Positions 38,532 to 51,909 of a DNA stretch of 64,000 nt are shown piece by piece; the first letter of the stretch is position 1; each line of letters opens with the position of its first letter. The notes beneath the pieces are model-generated. The model did not search any database. It was not told the DNA's origin and saw only the letters and a program-made list of their open reading frames with translations. The stretch comes from Lethocerus indicus. Lineage: Eukaryota > Arthropoda > Insecta > Hemiptera > Belostomatidae. The stretch lies in assembly GCA_019843655.1 (NCBI GenBank), contig JACDQD010000001.1, positions 45,415,659-45,479,658 on the forward strand, in the 5' to 3' direction. The position numbers and the translations under genes were made by a program.

Positions 38532-41500
38532 ACTATTAATCTCTTGACATAGAAAAAACGGAATTTGATGCATCTGAAAAATATTTTTTATATTATTGAA
38601 AAATAAAGCATAATAATTAATAATACAATATAATTAACATAATCGTTAATTAAGACTGATTCAAATAAGGGAGAGAAAAGTTATTAAATTAATGTCAAAA
38701 CATAATTAAGAATGCGTACATATGATTAAATGAACATTTAAAAAATGTTGCATAAGCCAAATACCTGAAACACTACATGAAAGAAGTTTAAAAAAATGTT
38801 ATTATGGGTTAATGCAACTAAAATAATACCTCTTTCTCCTTCTTCTTCTCTTTCTTCTCTTTTTTCAATTTAGCCTTTTCCTTGTCTCGTTCCTTCTTTT
38901 CTAATTTGATTTTCTTTTTCTCACTTTTGTCCTTTGACTTTGATTTCTCCTTTTTTTCTTTCTTTCTTTTCATTTTATCCTTCAGTTTCTTTTCCTTTTT
39001 GTGTTCCTTCTTCTATAAATAAATATTACTTAATAAGTATCAAAATATAAATTGTAGCAATAAAATGTATAAAATAGATAAATAAATACTAGATTAATAA
39101 ATACAATGAATCATAAGTCACTTAACCGATGTATCGAATTTGTGTAAGAGTGGAGGGTGGACCTGTTTTAACTAATTTATGCAGCACTCTATATATCAAT
39201 AAATAAAAATTCATTTATTTAATTATTGACAATGTCCTGTTATGAATACGCAGTTAATTAATGTGAATTAACTCCTTGACGCATTCCAACATCCATGGGC
39301 ATGAATGAATTCTCAACCGCTTTCACAAACACAAGCTCTACCACCTCAGTCCCAAAAATATAAGTTTTAATAAAAGTACTTTATTCTTCATTTAACCCCG
39401 AAATAAATATTGTCACACCTTTTGTGACAAATAGGCAAACCTAGACAAAATACTAGAATAGTAATACATTTAAATTATTAAGAAAGAATAAATGCTATTA
39501 ACTTAATTCATTCAATCTTATTATAATAAATAACAGTATAATACATTATTGTACCCTAAATGAATGCCAAATTGAAATATACCTAACAATGAAATCCTTG
39601 TAACTCTTTCCCCCCAATATATTATTTGTGCATTTGAAATGTTTAAACAATCAAATTAGTATTTTCCATTTAAGGAATCAATAATTTAATCTTTTTACAC
39701 AACTTTTCCATATATACAACAATCTTTACTCTCACAGAACACGGAACCAAAACCTAGCAGCAAATGTTACCTACTAATACTAATTTATTCATCTTTTTAG
39801 ACAATATAATTTAAAATAATAAAAATGTAATACATCTCACCTTCAAAACCAAAACCTCGGTAGGTCTGGGGGGCTGCTGAGCAGGAGGTGAATTATTATT
39901 CTGAAGGATAACTGCAGGAGCTGCAGGTATAGGTGAAGAAGAAGATGGAGATGTCTGAAAAGTAGGTTCTGGATGCAAAGCCGTTGTAGGAGTCAAAACA
40001 GGGGCATGCATCGGCATATTTTGAATTGCCGAATGTTTCCCCAAAGGTAACGACATGTGTGGAATTAATGGATGAGATATTGGTGGTGGTATTAAACCAG
40101 GGGCAGAGGGAAAATGGGTAAAGAAAGGAAATACAGGGGGAGGTGTATTTTCCTCTGGAGTCATATCAACCTCAGGTGTTTTGGGTTTACCAATCAATTC
40201 TATATCATTGACATACTTATTCAGTTTGGGGCTTTGATTATTATTCATATATTTTTCCTTAATATCACGCTTTTCTTTATGTTTATCTTTTTTCTTCTTT
40301 TTGTGTTCAGTTAATCTTGGCAGTTCTGGTGTTCTAGGAGTAGTTGGAGTTCCAGGTAGTGATTGGTCATCTGAATATATCAAAGGATCAAAATGTGTTG
40401 GAGATTCTGTTGCTTCAACATCTACAGGTTCTTCCTTAACTTCCGCTTCCTCTTTTATATCAGCAGTGTTACCTTTTTGAATTACAGCTTCTATAGTTTC
40501 ATCTATTGGTGTCCAAGTTGGTTCATGATTTTCTTCAGGCTCTACTTTAACATCATTAACTTCTGCATTTCCATGATCCTCTTTAACTTTCGATATTTTC
40601 CTAAAAATGTTGAGCTTCTGTTTATTAGGCTCAGAAGACAGTTTACCATCTGTTGCATTATTTAAAGAATCACTTACAGGAGCTGAACTTTGTTCTTTGG
40701 GGACTGGAGGAGTGACAACAGTTTTATCAGCTTTGGGGGATTTGTTATGAAAATTTTTACTAGGTTTTGAAATATTTGTAATGGTAGTTACTGGGGAGGG
40801 AGGGATAGGATTTTTTAATTTTTGCATGTTTGTTCTTTGTAGTTTATTTCCTGGAAAAGGCATTTTCAATGCTCCTGATTTTAAGGCCTTCAGTTTTGAT
40901 GTTTCTTTCATACTTGCCAACTTTTTAATTTTATTGTCATCTTCATTGTTTGTGTCATTTACTATTTCATCCTTTACCTTATTTTCTTTATCCAATTTTT
41001 TAATTGGATCAATAGAAGTTTTTATTTTCTTTTTCTTCTCAGTTTTAACTTCAATTGATGGGGCATTATTGATTGATTCCGGTGGTGTTATCATGGATTC
41101 GATCTGTGTAACAGGTGTTCGAGCTTCAGGGAGCTTTCCTTCTCTAGCTGGAGAAAGAAAACCTGAAGTAGTCATCATGACACTACTAATTTCTCTAAGA
41201 GGTCTTGCCTCCTCTTCTAAGAAATGCCTGTAATATTAATAATACCAAATCACTCAGACTACTTTTTCATTGCAAATTATTAATTGTTTTAGACATTAAT
41301 CGGTAATTCTTAATTTTATACATATCATAAAAATAAGAAAAAATATACCTTGGTCTTCTAATGAGGTGAGAGCTATCTGATGAAATTGGATCTCCTGGGC
41401 GCTTAAAAACACTCTTAGGACTTGATAGAGGTGATGTATTTTCATGATTATTCATTGCATCCACACTAACCGGTGACTGTTTCAATGGGTAATCTTGCTC

Positions 41501-42537
41501 TTTTAAACATTTAGCAGTTAACAGAAATATTAACACAATAAAATTATTACAATTAATTAATACAATAAAATTAATAACTGACAGATGACGAATCTTAATA
41601 AATAAAAGCCATGGTACTTAAGTACTGAACATACAGTCACACCGTAAGCATTTGATATTTTAACCTGACACCAATTAGAAACATGACAATGCCAATTTCT
41701 GGCCAATTAACCAGTTGCAAACCTAATTTCGAAGGCCCTACATGTCTGCACATTATTACTCGTACGTTAAAAAAAAAACAGCATAATTTGTTTATGGCAA
41801 ATTCAAAATGTTCATTATGCTTATACTAAATAATGTTGAGAATGTTTAATCAGTGAAAACCATTTTTATAAGAATAGAATAAGAATATAAAAACATGGAG
41901 GAGGGTTACTACATGTTTACAGTGTGGCCCATTTAGTATATAAATTCCACCAAATCTTTAATGAACAAATTCCATATACTTTTAACATTAATAAAAATTT
42001 ACCTTCAAGGTGTGGATGCATTGGAGGTAAGTGTTCGTGAATGTGAACTGGCCGAGTAACAACTTCTCGGCTTCCAGGTTTTAGGTGATTTAAATGTGAC
42101 ACCTTGGCCACTGGATATTTTGGAATTTCAAGTACCGTATCCGATGTATCAACATATCTAATATATTCTTCCAGTTCAATTAAGCAGATACCCATGTCTT
42201 TAAATGCTAAACCCAAGTGATCTAAATTAGGTTCCGTTTGACCATCTGTTTAAACAAACAAAATGAAAATATTAAATGCCCAATTTTAAATATTTTAAAT
42301 TACCAATTGTGAACATTATGCAATACATACTTGAATCATAATAATGATATGTTAAGGTCTACTTTACTTACATAGAATAGCATAATTATGGGTAGTTCGT
42401 GCTAGTCCTTTGATATAGTCTTGCAAAATATCCGTGATCAGTTCCAGGGAAGTAGTCTGGATTGAGTTCCAACCGATAGTGTGACATATTTGAGCAACGC
42501 AAAGTTTCACAATTTCTCTAGTAAAATGATCAACCAT
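34300..42537 (-). CDS. TAF3: Transcription initiation factor TFIID subunit 3 (TAF3)
   Basis: TFIID subunit that pairs with TAF10 through a histone fold and reads H3K4me3 through a PHD finger, bringing TFIID to active promoters. Ten coding exons, minus strand, phases matching: 42537-42372, 42245-42003, 41499-41349, 41227-39841, 39012-38830, 36576-36470, 35585-35464, 35132-35023, 34836-34736, 34435-34300 (2706 nt, 901 aa; vertebrate TAF3 about 930). The histone fold covers roughly residues 1-85 (MVDHFTREIVKLCVAQICHT ... LGLAFKDMGICLIELEEYI). Exon 4 (462 codons) is a low-complexity Pro/Ser/Lys/Glu region; exon 5 is almost all Lys and Glu. The PHD is C4HC3: C833, C836, C848, C851, H856, C859, C873, C876, with W831 and the DDGSPM stretch known from TAF3-type PHDs. 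It ends in a basic tail. Introns of several hundred bases to 2.2 kb show no other genes. Confidence 0.96.
37197..37232. repeat. (TA)n(CA)n compound microsatellite in TAF3 intron
   Basis: TA units followed by CA units. Confidence 0.9.
38468..38527. repeat. (TA)n microsatellite in TAF3 intron
   Basis: About 30 uninterrupted TA units in the intron between exons 39012-38830 and 36576-36470. Confidence 0.97.
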
Positions 42538-43413
42538 GGTTCAAGATAAATTCCAAACTGTAAGTAAATGAACTATTCCTAGTACATTTCTTTATAAACT
42601 AAGCGATTCAGAACTTCAAACGAAAATAACAACATAATTGAGCACTTTGTTTACAAGGAATTAATAACTTATCGATATTCACGTAGAACAATATTATGAA
42701 TGCGTTAAAACTAAACCAGACAGATCTTAGGTTAATGGAATGACCAAACTTAAAACAAAAACTATTGTGAACTTGCAGAATATGTTAATACGTGGTAAGT
42801 CAACGGTAATTGCCCGATATACATAAATGCCATTTCCAGATAACATGCACCAACTCCATTTTTATAACACAACTGCTCCCTCCACAATATTAATGCCACT
42901 GTGGTTCGACCATATTCTTTAATTTTTTCGTTAATTTAAAAAGAAGCGAGGAGTTTTATAATTATTGTTGTATAAATGTTATTATTACAACAGGTTTTAT
43001 AATTTTTGCACAAATTACTTGGTTTTTATATACACGTCCGCAAACACACTCGCTCGTACGCGGACATATTTACATATCCAAGTACCATTCGTTAGATAAA
43101 CGATCAAACTTATTTAAAAATTCGAATTCTTATATCATTAATAAAATCATGTAACAAACATGTTTTCAAAAGAATATTTGTTGTGCTTTGGTGTGAAATG
43201 TCTCAAAAAGATCGTTATTTTTTTTAATGTTCTCATTTATAAAGCACAATCACATACTAGTATATTATGCATGCCTATTAAATTTGTTTTGTTTACCCTA
43301 AACTAAATTCACCTGATTGTTAATTTTTCTTTATTTTCAAGGTAAATAGAGGTATAAAATATACAGTTATATAACTTTACAATGAAACCACTTTGGTAAC
43401 TTATGTACAATTA

Positions 43414-43419
43414 TTTATT
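43414..43419 (-). terminator. Possible poly(A) signal of the dystrotelin-like gene
   Basis: AATAAA in gene sense, about 215 nt after the stop codon at 43636. Confidence 0.35.
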
Positions 43420-43522
43420 GTTTTATGACAAAACAATTAAGAAACTATACATTTTCAGAATATAACAAAACTGGAGGAAGTTAATATGAAATCCTGACTT
43501 TCAGAATCAAGGTTTATATGAG

Positions 43523-43530
<8 letters not shown>

Positions 43531-43584
<54 letters not shown>
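43531..43584. repeat. (TA)n microsatellite
   Basis: About 27 TA units preceded by a short GT run, just downstream of the dystrotelin-like stop codon. Confidence 0.97.
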
Positions 43585-43586
<2 letters not shown>

Positions 43587-43635
43587 CAAACATTAATAAT
43601 GCTCCAGTTCTTTTTTAATATAAAAGTATCACATT

Positions 43636-46600
43636 TTAATTTTGTTCTAACACTGAAAAATTTGTTTCCAACATATGCTGCAATTTATTAAGAATATGAT
43701 CTAAATCGCTTTGCATTTGTTGAGTATGATTTGGTTCCTGTCTGGAATTTTTTAGCCATGTTGAAAATCCACTAGGGTTAGGTGACTGCCAAGATTCATC
43801 AGGCTGTACTAAAATAGAGCTTAACTCAAGATCTTTGCATGATCTGTTGTAATGTCTTAGTGGTGTACTCATATAACAGGTTCTACTTTTAGTGCGTGGT
43901 TCAACCTGAAAATATTTCAATTCGAGTTATCTCTTTATCAATCAACACAATTTTTACCATTTCTTACATAGGCAATATGGCCAGTCACTGGAGGCCCCAA
44001 CACAAAATTGAATGACTCGTTTATTTAATAAATAAATGCATGGTAGCAACTGATTTTCTTTCTATAAACATTATCTTTCCATTTAATAAACCTAGCATAA
44101 CTGATATCATGTTATTTATGCAAATGAAAAAAAACTGAAAAGACCTGGAGTGCTCGTAATCGTTCCAACTGTTCATTAAGGAAACAAGCATGTTGATTTA
44201 TCAAACTACTTGGAGATTCTTTTCCAATTGCCTGCCTTAATAGCCTGAAAAGTACAGAAAAAATAAAAGAAACAGCCACATAATAATAATAATAATAATT
44301 TATATTAATTATAAATGATACTAGAAAGAGTTCTATACATTCAAGATACAAGAATTCATTTCTTCTCCCATAAAGCAGAACATAAAAGAGCATTACCTTG
44401 TTTCACTTTCAATTTGACAAATTATATCCTCTAACTGATGAACTGGATTCATTTGGAATTCACTATTCTGTTGTTTTAATTCTGTTTCTCTGTAAGTCAT
44501 ACTCAGTGTATGTTCTTCCAATTCTTTTAACCTATTAAAATAAAATCTATAATATAACATGTATATTGTTTGACCTATATTTAACCTTATTTGTCAGTAA
44601 TTATGAACTAATCATTACATCAATATAAATAAAATATATATAAAGTTAATAATATCATACATCTTTGGCTGTGGTGTATTAGTTGGTGCAGGTAAATATT
44701 GTAATCTTGAAGGTCCACCGCATAATTTATTCAACAGTCCTTTTAGGAAAGCTATTGTTGTTTCATAAGATGTTATCTAAATAAGGTTAAGATATGTTTT
44801 ATTAATCATAAACAATATAGAGTTAAATTCTATTGATAGAAATATAGTTTTCTTCATAACATTAATTTAGTAAAAGATAAACGATCCAACCAATAGGTTA
44901 CCAACATTTTCAGATAATTAATTATGTCATAATATTGTTTGACATTATCAAGAATATATTCAATAATAGCCTTTTAAATTGTTAAGTATTTTCAGCGTAT
45001 AATGTTGAATTTCATAATCAAATTTTATATTTAGTATTTTGTTATTTAAAAGAAATAATTGGGAACTGGAAAATTTCATTTGATGAAAAAATGTTTTCAT
45101 TTATCATAAATGCCACAAAGCTATATACAGTCATACAGGGTGTACATTTATTTGTTCATCTATACCTGAGTACAATATTCTCGTATCTTATGACTTGTCT
45201 TATGACGTTTACTAGTACGTGCTGTAAAGAAGCACTGCTGACACATATCATAACATATACAGCAAAGACAGTGGTACCTTAGCCCAACTATTGGGGATGT
45301 GTGACATACAGCACAACGAACTCGATGAATCACTGAGGAAATAAAATAATGGTATAATAACCAATTTATAAAATATGCAAAATTATAGATACAATGAATA
45401 CTACCTGCCTTGCAATAAATGTATAGAATAAATATAATATTTATCAGACAAAAAAATTAATCTGGATGTGTTTCAATCATATAAAAAAATTATTGCAAAA
45501 CGGCTTAACAGCATATAAAATAAGTATACCCTTGTCCGCCGTACGTAATCTGTAGAATGTGGAGAGCCAAACAAGCAATTGTGGTTCGCGCAATATCCAA
45601 GACATGAAGTCCCCTTCAGTAATGCCCAAAGAACAATTCTAAAAAAAAATCATTAGTAACATCTGTAAATTAACAAAAAAAATTACTTTAAACAACCATA
45701 GCCTGTAATTTATATAGAAGTATTTTTTTTCATAATAGTTCACCAATGTACATCATCAAACGCATCCAAGTTAGTATGACTAAAAAATAAAGAACATGAA
45801 AAATACCTGAGCATAACACGAATCAAGAGTTGCCTGTATAAGACTGCTGGAGAATGTATTGGATTCAAATATTAATTCAGTTATTGAAAGTAAAGATTCT
45901 AATAAATGCTGCAAACGTCTCCTTGGTAGACACATATTGTGATCAGCTAATTCTGAGAACCAGTACTGGTACTTCATTTGTAATGGAGAGCCACAAAGTG
46001 TAACAAGTCCTACTTTAATGTTCAGCACACTAAGTGTTTCTGCTTCCCTTCTGAAAATGTATATATTGTAAGAAGAAGAAATGTGTAAATTATTTCGAGT
46101 TTGGATTATTATTGACAATGGTCAATTACACAATATTTCAAAATAAACACAATGAATAAAACAATTTGTTTTTCTATAGTACAGTAACAACCAATTAGTA
46201 CAACGGGAATTCCTTACTTTCCATAAATGGTGCAAAGAAGTTTCAACATTAATAATGACAAAAAGTTCACATTGACCTTTTTGGAACCCTCTTTAGAAAT
46301 CACAAAATATATATCATGAAGAATAGGTTCAACTTCATCCAAATGCAAATTCAAAGCATTGTCAGTGGTAAATATTTGATGTTGCTCCAATACTCCTTTG
46401 ATTAATTTGAGCGGAACACTATCAACTGCAAACAGAAATAGATTATCTTACACAGTACACTCATAAATTACATATTATTATTTTCATTAGTGGCAATATA
46501 AAATACTACTTAATTCAAGTAGGGTTTTAGCCACCACAAGAACACTTACATCGTAGTGCTTTCTGTAAAACACACAACTTGGAAGCCGACCTATAAGCAG

Positions 46601-46806
46601 CATACTGAATATTATTGCATCCTTGTACTTGGTCCAACAAACGTTTGAACTCCATTTCGACATTATCTAGACAAAGAACGCACAAACAAATTACATACCC
46701 GGTCAAACACTTCTCCCATTGAAAAGAGGGTATCAGAACTGTTGAACGGTATTTCGTAAAAATGCCGTTAAAGATTCAAACAATAACCTCTTTCGTCAGC
46801 ATCCAT
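43636..46806 (-). CDS. Dystrobrevin-superfamily ZZ-domain protein (dystrotelin / Dah-like)
   Basis: Ten coding exons, minus strand, phases matching: 46806-46788, 46666-46550, 46425-46218, 46050-45807, 45638-45530, 45332-45166, 44776-44661, 44531-44397, 44244-44145, 43905-43636 (1485 nt, 494 aa). The first coding exon holds six codons plus one base. Residues about 10-230 align by eye with the EF-hand-like region of dystrobrevins (IQYAAYRSASKLCVLQKALR, then VTLCGSPLQMKYQYWFSELA). A ZZ zinc finger follows with C239, C242, C254, C257, C263, C266, H276 and H280 (CAVC ... CLCCIC ... CQQC ... HKTSH). The C-terminal half has charged, Gln-rich stretches likely to form coiled coil (KELEEHTLSM, NEQLERLRALQ). 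There is no WW domain or spectrin repeat, so it is not dystrophin, and it is shorter than typical dystrobrevin. The family's role is in the dystroglycan-associated cortical complex; Drosophila Dah acts in furrow formation. Assignment to the superfamily is firm, the exact subfamily less so. Confidence 0.85.
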
Positions 46807-49800
46807 ATTTGCTGTTGGACAATGTAATGAAAGGGGACAGAAACACAAAGGACAACAACACTCTTTACGATTAAACACCTAATGTGATTAATTTAAAAAA
46901 TAAAAACACATAAGAAACAAAGAGAAAACTGACAAAAACACTAAACCTAAATTGACCGTTAGAACGGTTCATGGTTTTGCCGCTGGTAGGGGGCAGGTTG
47001 CGTTCCTTTACTGGAAACTCCAAAGATTATATTCATTTAAAAAGTTTGATACATTTATAAGCATGGAATAAAAACAATGCTACAAATTAGGGCGTATATA
47101 GAAAAATCCAATTAAATATTTAAATACACAACATTAAAAACACAAATAAAGGTAATTTTCATTCCGAAGATAACGAGAGCATATTTAAATTTGAAATATA
47201 AGAGGGTAAAACATATCCCCTCACATCAACATATCTAATCATCATAAAACATATCTAATATTTTATTTCTTAATGAATATTAAATCTTTTTTGTGAAAAA
47301 CTCAACAATTTTTAAAGGCCAAGCTATTTATTTTACTAGTATAAGTATTGGGATTATATCCCTTGGGAGAGATATTATTTTAAGTAAACTATAAACATAA
47401 GAATGATAAGTCTGAAATAAAGCTATTTTCTTACTGTGATCCTTTTTAAATGCTCAGGAAATTTTGCTGTAAAAACTAAAATCACCCGATATGCTCCTTT
47501 TATTAGCTTTTTAAAATTTGTATAAGATATGCGATATTCGATTGTCTCAATATAATAATACAATACACAATTAATAACGATTTGTATAATTATTTCATCT
47601 TCACTATTATACACGAAATTCATGCCATTTATTTAATGCACAATCAACAAATAATTATACGTACAATTGCGTTTTATTAATTTTTTTAAAATTAATTCGC
47701 TACGAGAACTAACGGCACAGATGTTTCAAACCGCATTTCAATCAAGAGATCAAGTTTCTATTTGCGATATAAACAATGTATTTTATTCCGCTTTTGTAAA
47801 TTATTTGTCGACAATCTTCGACTAAACTTTTTTCCATTAACAATTATTAATTCTGGCCCCGATATTCATGCGCGATAATTAATTTAATATTGACGGGATG
47901 TCATCGATTATGTAAAGACCGAAACAGTTTTTTGCACGAGAGGCGATTAATAATAATGTAGAGAATTATTACATTCAGGGGTGAAAGTAAGCCAGAACTC
48001 TCCGGAACGCCATTACAGTTAAGGATTTGGAAAAGTAACGCAGTTCCGGTTTGAAATCCTACTCAAAAGGGCAGTCGGCGTTCGCTAAAAGTTTTTCCGA
48101 AAACAAATTTTTCGTCTCTATTCCTAGATCAACTCATTTGAACAGGCGACCTTTCAGTCCGAAGAAGCGTTCAGAAATCTGTGGCGCGATGGAAATTCGG
48201 GTGACTAGCGATAAGGATTGCGAACGAGGATTTGGTCAAAACATCATCCGTAAATAACAATAATAACTCCGGATAAATTTGATTCAATTTGTGAAAACCA
48301 GGCTGGTTGGAGTGCGACAACAGTCGCAATGTCGCAGAAAAGAAAAAGATCATTACTACACCAATTATTGGAAATTATTTTTTTTTTAATTCACCAGCTT
48401 TCTCTATTCCAAAACCTCGCAGATAACATGACAGATGTTGCAAACTAAAAAATGTGGGATTTTTATATTTTTAATTATTAATAGAGCTTTATTTACAGTT
48501 ACGATGCTTTTCTTTTTAAATCATTCAACCAATTTTATCTAACTTGTTCACCCCTCTCTACACCTTCCGACTTGGCTAAATTTCAGTACAATTGTACTAT
48601 CGAAAGGACGATTCATGTTTCACTATATTTATTTGACGGTCGGTCGAACATAACGTCAACGGTTTAAGCCCCTCCCCTAATTTAAGTCCAGTCAACGTTG
48701 TTTTAGTGCCAACTGGACAGGAGGGAAGTAGACTCGGCGTGGGTCGTATATATCTGCACAGGCGTGATGCGTGGGGATCGATGAGGGCAGGCCCCAACGG
48801 ACCTTATCCCCCTCGAGCACCCAGGGTGGTTTCCTCCATTTGTTCGCTCCTAGATGTCTCCTAGCCTTTCCTCAAAGAATTAATGTGACATCTAACCCCC
48901 CAACAACATTACATAGTTGGCCGTGCGTCCACAGGAGGGCGTGCCGATTACTCCGTCTCTGTCTTGGAACCCTCGTTTTATAATATGGCAGGGCAGCGTC
49001 GAACGGAGGAATGAGGGACAGTCAATATTAGCGATTTCCAAACCGGGTGGAGCAGGTAACTTTCAAGACTTGGAGACGCAAAAATTTTAATGATAGTTTG
49101 GCAGCACTGGTTTATATTTCATGTAAAGGGACGGGCATAGGGCGCTTAGCTCGGAAAAGGGGTAAATGACCCTCAACACTAATCATAAGCCCGCGATGAG
49201 GAAGTGCAAATTAGCTTGGAATTTAAGGTTAAAGGACCAGTCACCAGGCAGTGTTTGGTACAAAACTATCACAAACGCCACCAATGAGAATGAACTAAAA
49301 AAGAACTATACGAGAATTATATTTACGAGGGTAGTATCCAAGAGATATTTTGAAGTTGATGCCGGGCAGAAATAATACACAGGAGTCGGGGAAGGAAGCC
49401 TCCTTCCTACGAAAAATTGAAACTTGATAGTGTTCAAGTGTATGCACCACTCGGGGGATTTCCTTGCCATAGAGTCAACGAATGGATAATGGAATGAACG
49501 TGGAAGTGTCGCAAAAAAGTTATGTTATATGTAAAATACGTGACTAAGCATAAGTGCCCGTGTTTGGTGCATTCGCATGAAGAATTGTTCTCATACACAA
49601 GCTGTTAACCGGTAGACCAAGAGTGAACAAAGAAGTCTCACTAAACTTCTCGAGCCCGAGATGCTTACGCGAGGTCGAAACCGACTGCTTAAAAAACAAT
49701 TATCGGGTCGTCCCTACTTTGCCTGCGTCCTATTTAGCGAAACACAGAAAGTGAAAAAAAAAAAAAAGACTTGAAATAAGACGGAACGACGACCGAATTA

Positions 49801-49849
49801 CCTAGCGTGCAAAACGTAGAGACGAACTCCCAAAGGGGAGAACCCAAAA

Positions 49850-49985
49850 CAAAGTTAAATTTTTTGAACTATATAGACCGCATTATTGTTGTAAAGACCC
49901 CTAGTAAACTGCGCATAGTACAGTGGACCCGAGTGGCTTTGTAATTGTAAAGTATGTTCTCAGGTTTTCATTGTAGCAACTTTCT
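49850..49985 (+). repeat. Left ~135-bp direct repeat flanking satellite copy B
   Basis: Matches 50530-50669 with few differences; shared words include ATAGACCGCATTATTGTTGT, AAAGACCCCTAGT and GAGTGGCTTT. Confidence 0.9.
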
Positions 49986-49994
49986 TTTTGTAGT

Positions 49995-50248
49995 ACTTAA
50001 CTAAAGTTCGTTGGGTATACAGCACCGCGACGCTAGCGCCCCCCTTAGTGTGGTGCGGCATGTACTTAACTAAAGTTTGTTGGGTTTACCCGCACCGAAA
50101 CGCTAGCGCTCCCGTGATGATGGTGCGGACATGTACATAACTAAAGTTTGTTGGGTGCACTTGCACAGATTAACTAGTGCCCCCTGAGTATGGTGCGGAA
50201 ATGTACTTAACTAAAGTTCGTTAGGTGCACTTGCATCGATTAACTAGA
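49995..50248 (+). repeat. Tandem array of four ~70-bp monomers (array B)
   Basis: ACTTAACTAAAGTT-type words start at 49995, 50064, 50134 (ACATAACT) and 50204, spacing 69-70 bp. The monomer matches array A at 7945-8514, with more CpG retained. Confidence 0.93.
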
Positions 50249-50490
50249 TTACTAAGAATAACCTTTCTTCAATAAATTTTGGATCAACAGGAAAACTTTT
50301 ATGATCGTAAATACTCAATACCAGATAGGTTTTACTTGTACAGTGAGAGTGACAGCGCAGTGGGGATTCCCAAAAGACATCCAATGTGTCAAAGTGACTA
50401 ACACCGCTACTGAAGATGGCGAGCAGCCGAAACCGGTCTAACAAAAGACGAAACCAGCGAGAGGAGAGAGAAACACACGAAATCTACGGT
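50249..50490 (+). mobile_element. Conserved tail of dispersed repeat, copy B
   Basis: Counterpart of 8515-8770. Its last part keeps a short frame ending in ATEDGEQPKPV and a stop; copy A has ATDDGEQPKPV and a stop, so the differences there are mostly at third codon positions. That could be the end of a lost coding region or merely CpG decay. No enzyme is encoded. Confidence 0.7.
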
Positions 50491-50529
50491 ATTCCAACCC
50501 CTCGAAGACCAGAAAACAAGTATTCTAAA

Positions 50530-50669
50530 AAAGTTAAATTTGTTGAACTCTATAGACCGCATTATTGTTGTAAAGACCCCTAGTGAACTGAGCATAGTAC
50601 AGTGGAACCGAGTGGCTTTATAATTGTAAAGTATAATATATTATCGTGGTTTGATTATAGTAACTTTCC
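50530..50669 (+). repeat. Right ~135-bp direct repeat flanking satellite copy B
   Basis: Second copy of the sequence at 49850-49985. The pair brackets monomer array plus tail, about 680 bp apart, as terminal direct repeats or as a larger tandem unit would. Confidence 0.9.
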
Positions 50670-51821
50670 CTATAATTATGCCACAACATTTTATATAAAC
50701 CAAGTAAAAGTAAGGCCTAGTTAGCCTCGCTTTCATCAATCGACATCTGTATCTTGAAATTATGCCCTATGTACTCTTAAAGAAAATAAAGTATTCTGAA
50801 ATCTTGTTTTGCCCATGATTGTGCAGGAGTAGAGACACTAGATCGAGTTTTCAGAGAGTATATTCCCCAACAAACTATAACAGGTCAGTGAGTGAAGTGA
50901 GAGAAGTGTGGTGATATTCCAAACTCTGGCTGATCAAAGTATAATAGACTGGTATTAGTGGAGCCACTAACTAATCACAAGGCAAGGGAACTGGTATATG
51001 GGAGAATATGAAACTCCTAACAAACTAGTTAACAAAAAATCGTGTAACAACGTTGTAAATTAAACTATCAAAGTGGTCCCATATTTAGACCGTTAAAACA
51101 AATTAGACAAAAAAGTATGACACCTGACTTGCCATTTAGTAAGCACCAATAGATAAGAGGTCCTTAATCTGTATGCTTGCCAATTTGAAAAGGAAACATA
51201 TTGGAAACATCTAAACAATGATCAATTAAAAAAAATACGCCCAAAAATACCAGCACATTAACAGTGTGATAATAGCAGTGACGATTGATTTTTTTTTCTA
51301 GAGCTGCTTGTAAATAATTAAAAGTAAGGTTATTATGAAAGTTGACACATTGTTAAGGTCTCCTTCCATTGTCTAAGTTACAGAATTAGTGCAATAAGAA
51401 TAATTAATCTACCGTCATTTATTCACTAGTTTGTTCTGTATATCTAAAGATAGAGAACAAAAATATTTAAAAAAGAAATATGAATCTAATACTATTACAG
51501 AACTCACATAATGTGGTTAATACCGGTTGCAACTTTAAACTGTTCTTTACAATGTTTTTCCTAATAAGTTAATTAGTACATTTGATATTAATTTTTTCGG
51601 CACATCCAGTCAGTTCTTCTATACTGTTGGTATAATGTTGATGGTAGCTAGATTTAGGTGCCCAGATTTACGCTGATTTATAAGTTGAAAGACAGTTGTC
51701 AGTAACTGTTAAAACTCACAATCCCTGCCCCACTCGGGTCAATAATCCCGCATTATCAGTAGACAAACAGGGCAATTATGTGGACACCAGGACACACAAA
51801 TACACACCTACAAGTAATTAT

Positions 51822-51823
<2 letters not shown>

Positions 51824-51874
<51 letters not shown>
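51824..51874. repeat. (TA)n microsatellite
   Basis: About 25 TA units, 36 bp upstream of the signal-peptide ATG at 51910. Confidence 0.97.
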
Positions 51875-51877
<3 letters not shown>

Positions 51878-51909
51878 AGCAGAGGGATCGAACCGCAGGT
51901 TAGTTAACT

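Larger units (their letters stand above)
42538..43635. other. TAF3 upstream region and 3' UTR of the dystrotelin-like gene
   Basis: TAF3 must start transcription here (from the right side, minus strand) and the next gene must end here. A (TA)n tract lies at 43531-43584 and a reverse-strand AATAAA at 43414-43419. No coding sequence recognised. Confidence 0.55.
46807..51909. other. Long gene-poor stretch with change in base composition
   Basis: No recognisable coding sequence on either strand; open frames such as 49166-49375 have no family signature. Composition changes around 47.7 kb: before it the DNA is AT-rich and CpG-poor, after it CpGs are frequent. It contains repeat copy B (49850-50669) and ends with a (TA)n tract. 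Confidence 0.6.

Noticed and set aside
40114..41233. Plus-strand hydrophobic frames (66-150 codons) opposite TAF3
   Set aside because: Antisense of the Lys/Glu-rich TAF3 exon 4, which reads as Phe/Leu-rich on the other strand.
49166..49375. 69-codon plus-strand frame
   Set aside because: Composition is compatible with protein but there is no recognisable domain, splice signal or neighbour support.
50060..50140. Hammerhead ribozyme in the satellite monomer (CGAAAC ... TGATGATGG)
   Set aside because: The core CUGANGA is not present and the needed stems do not form in the other monomers.
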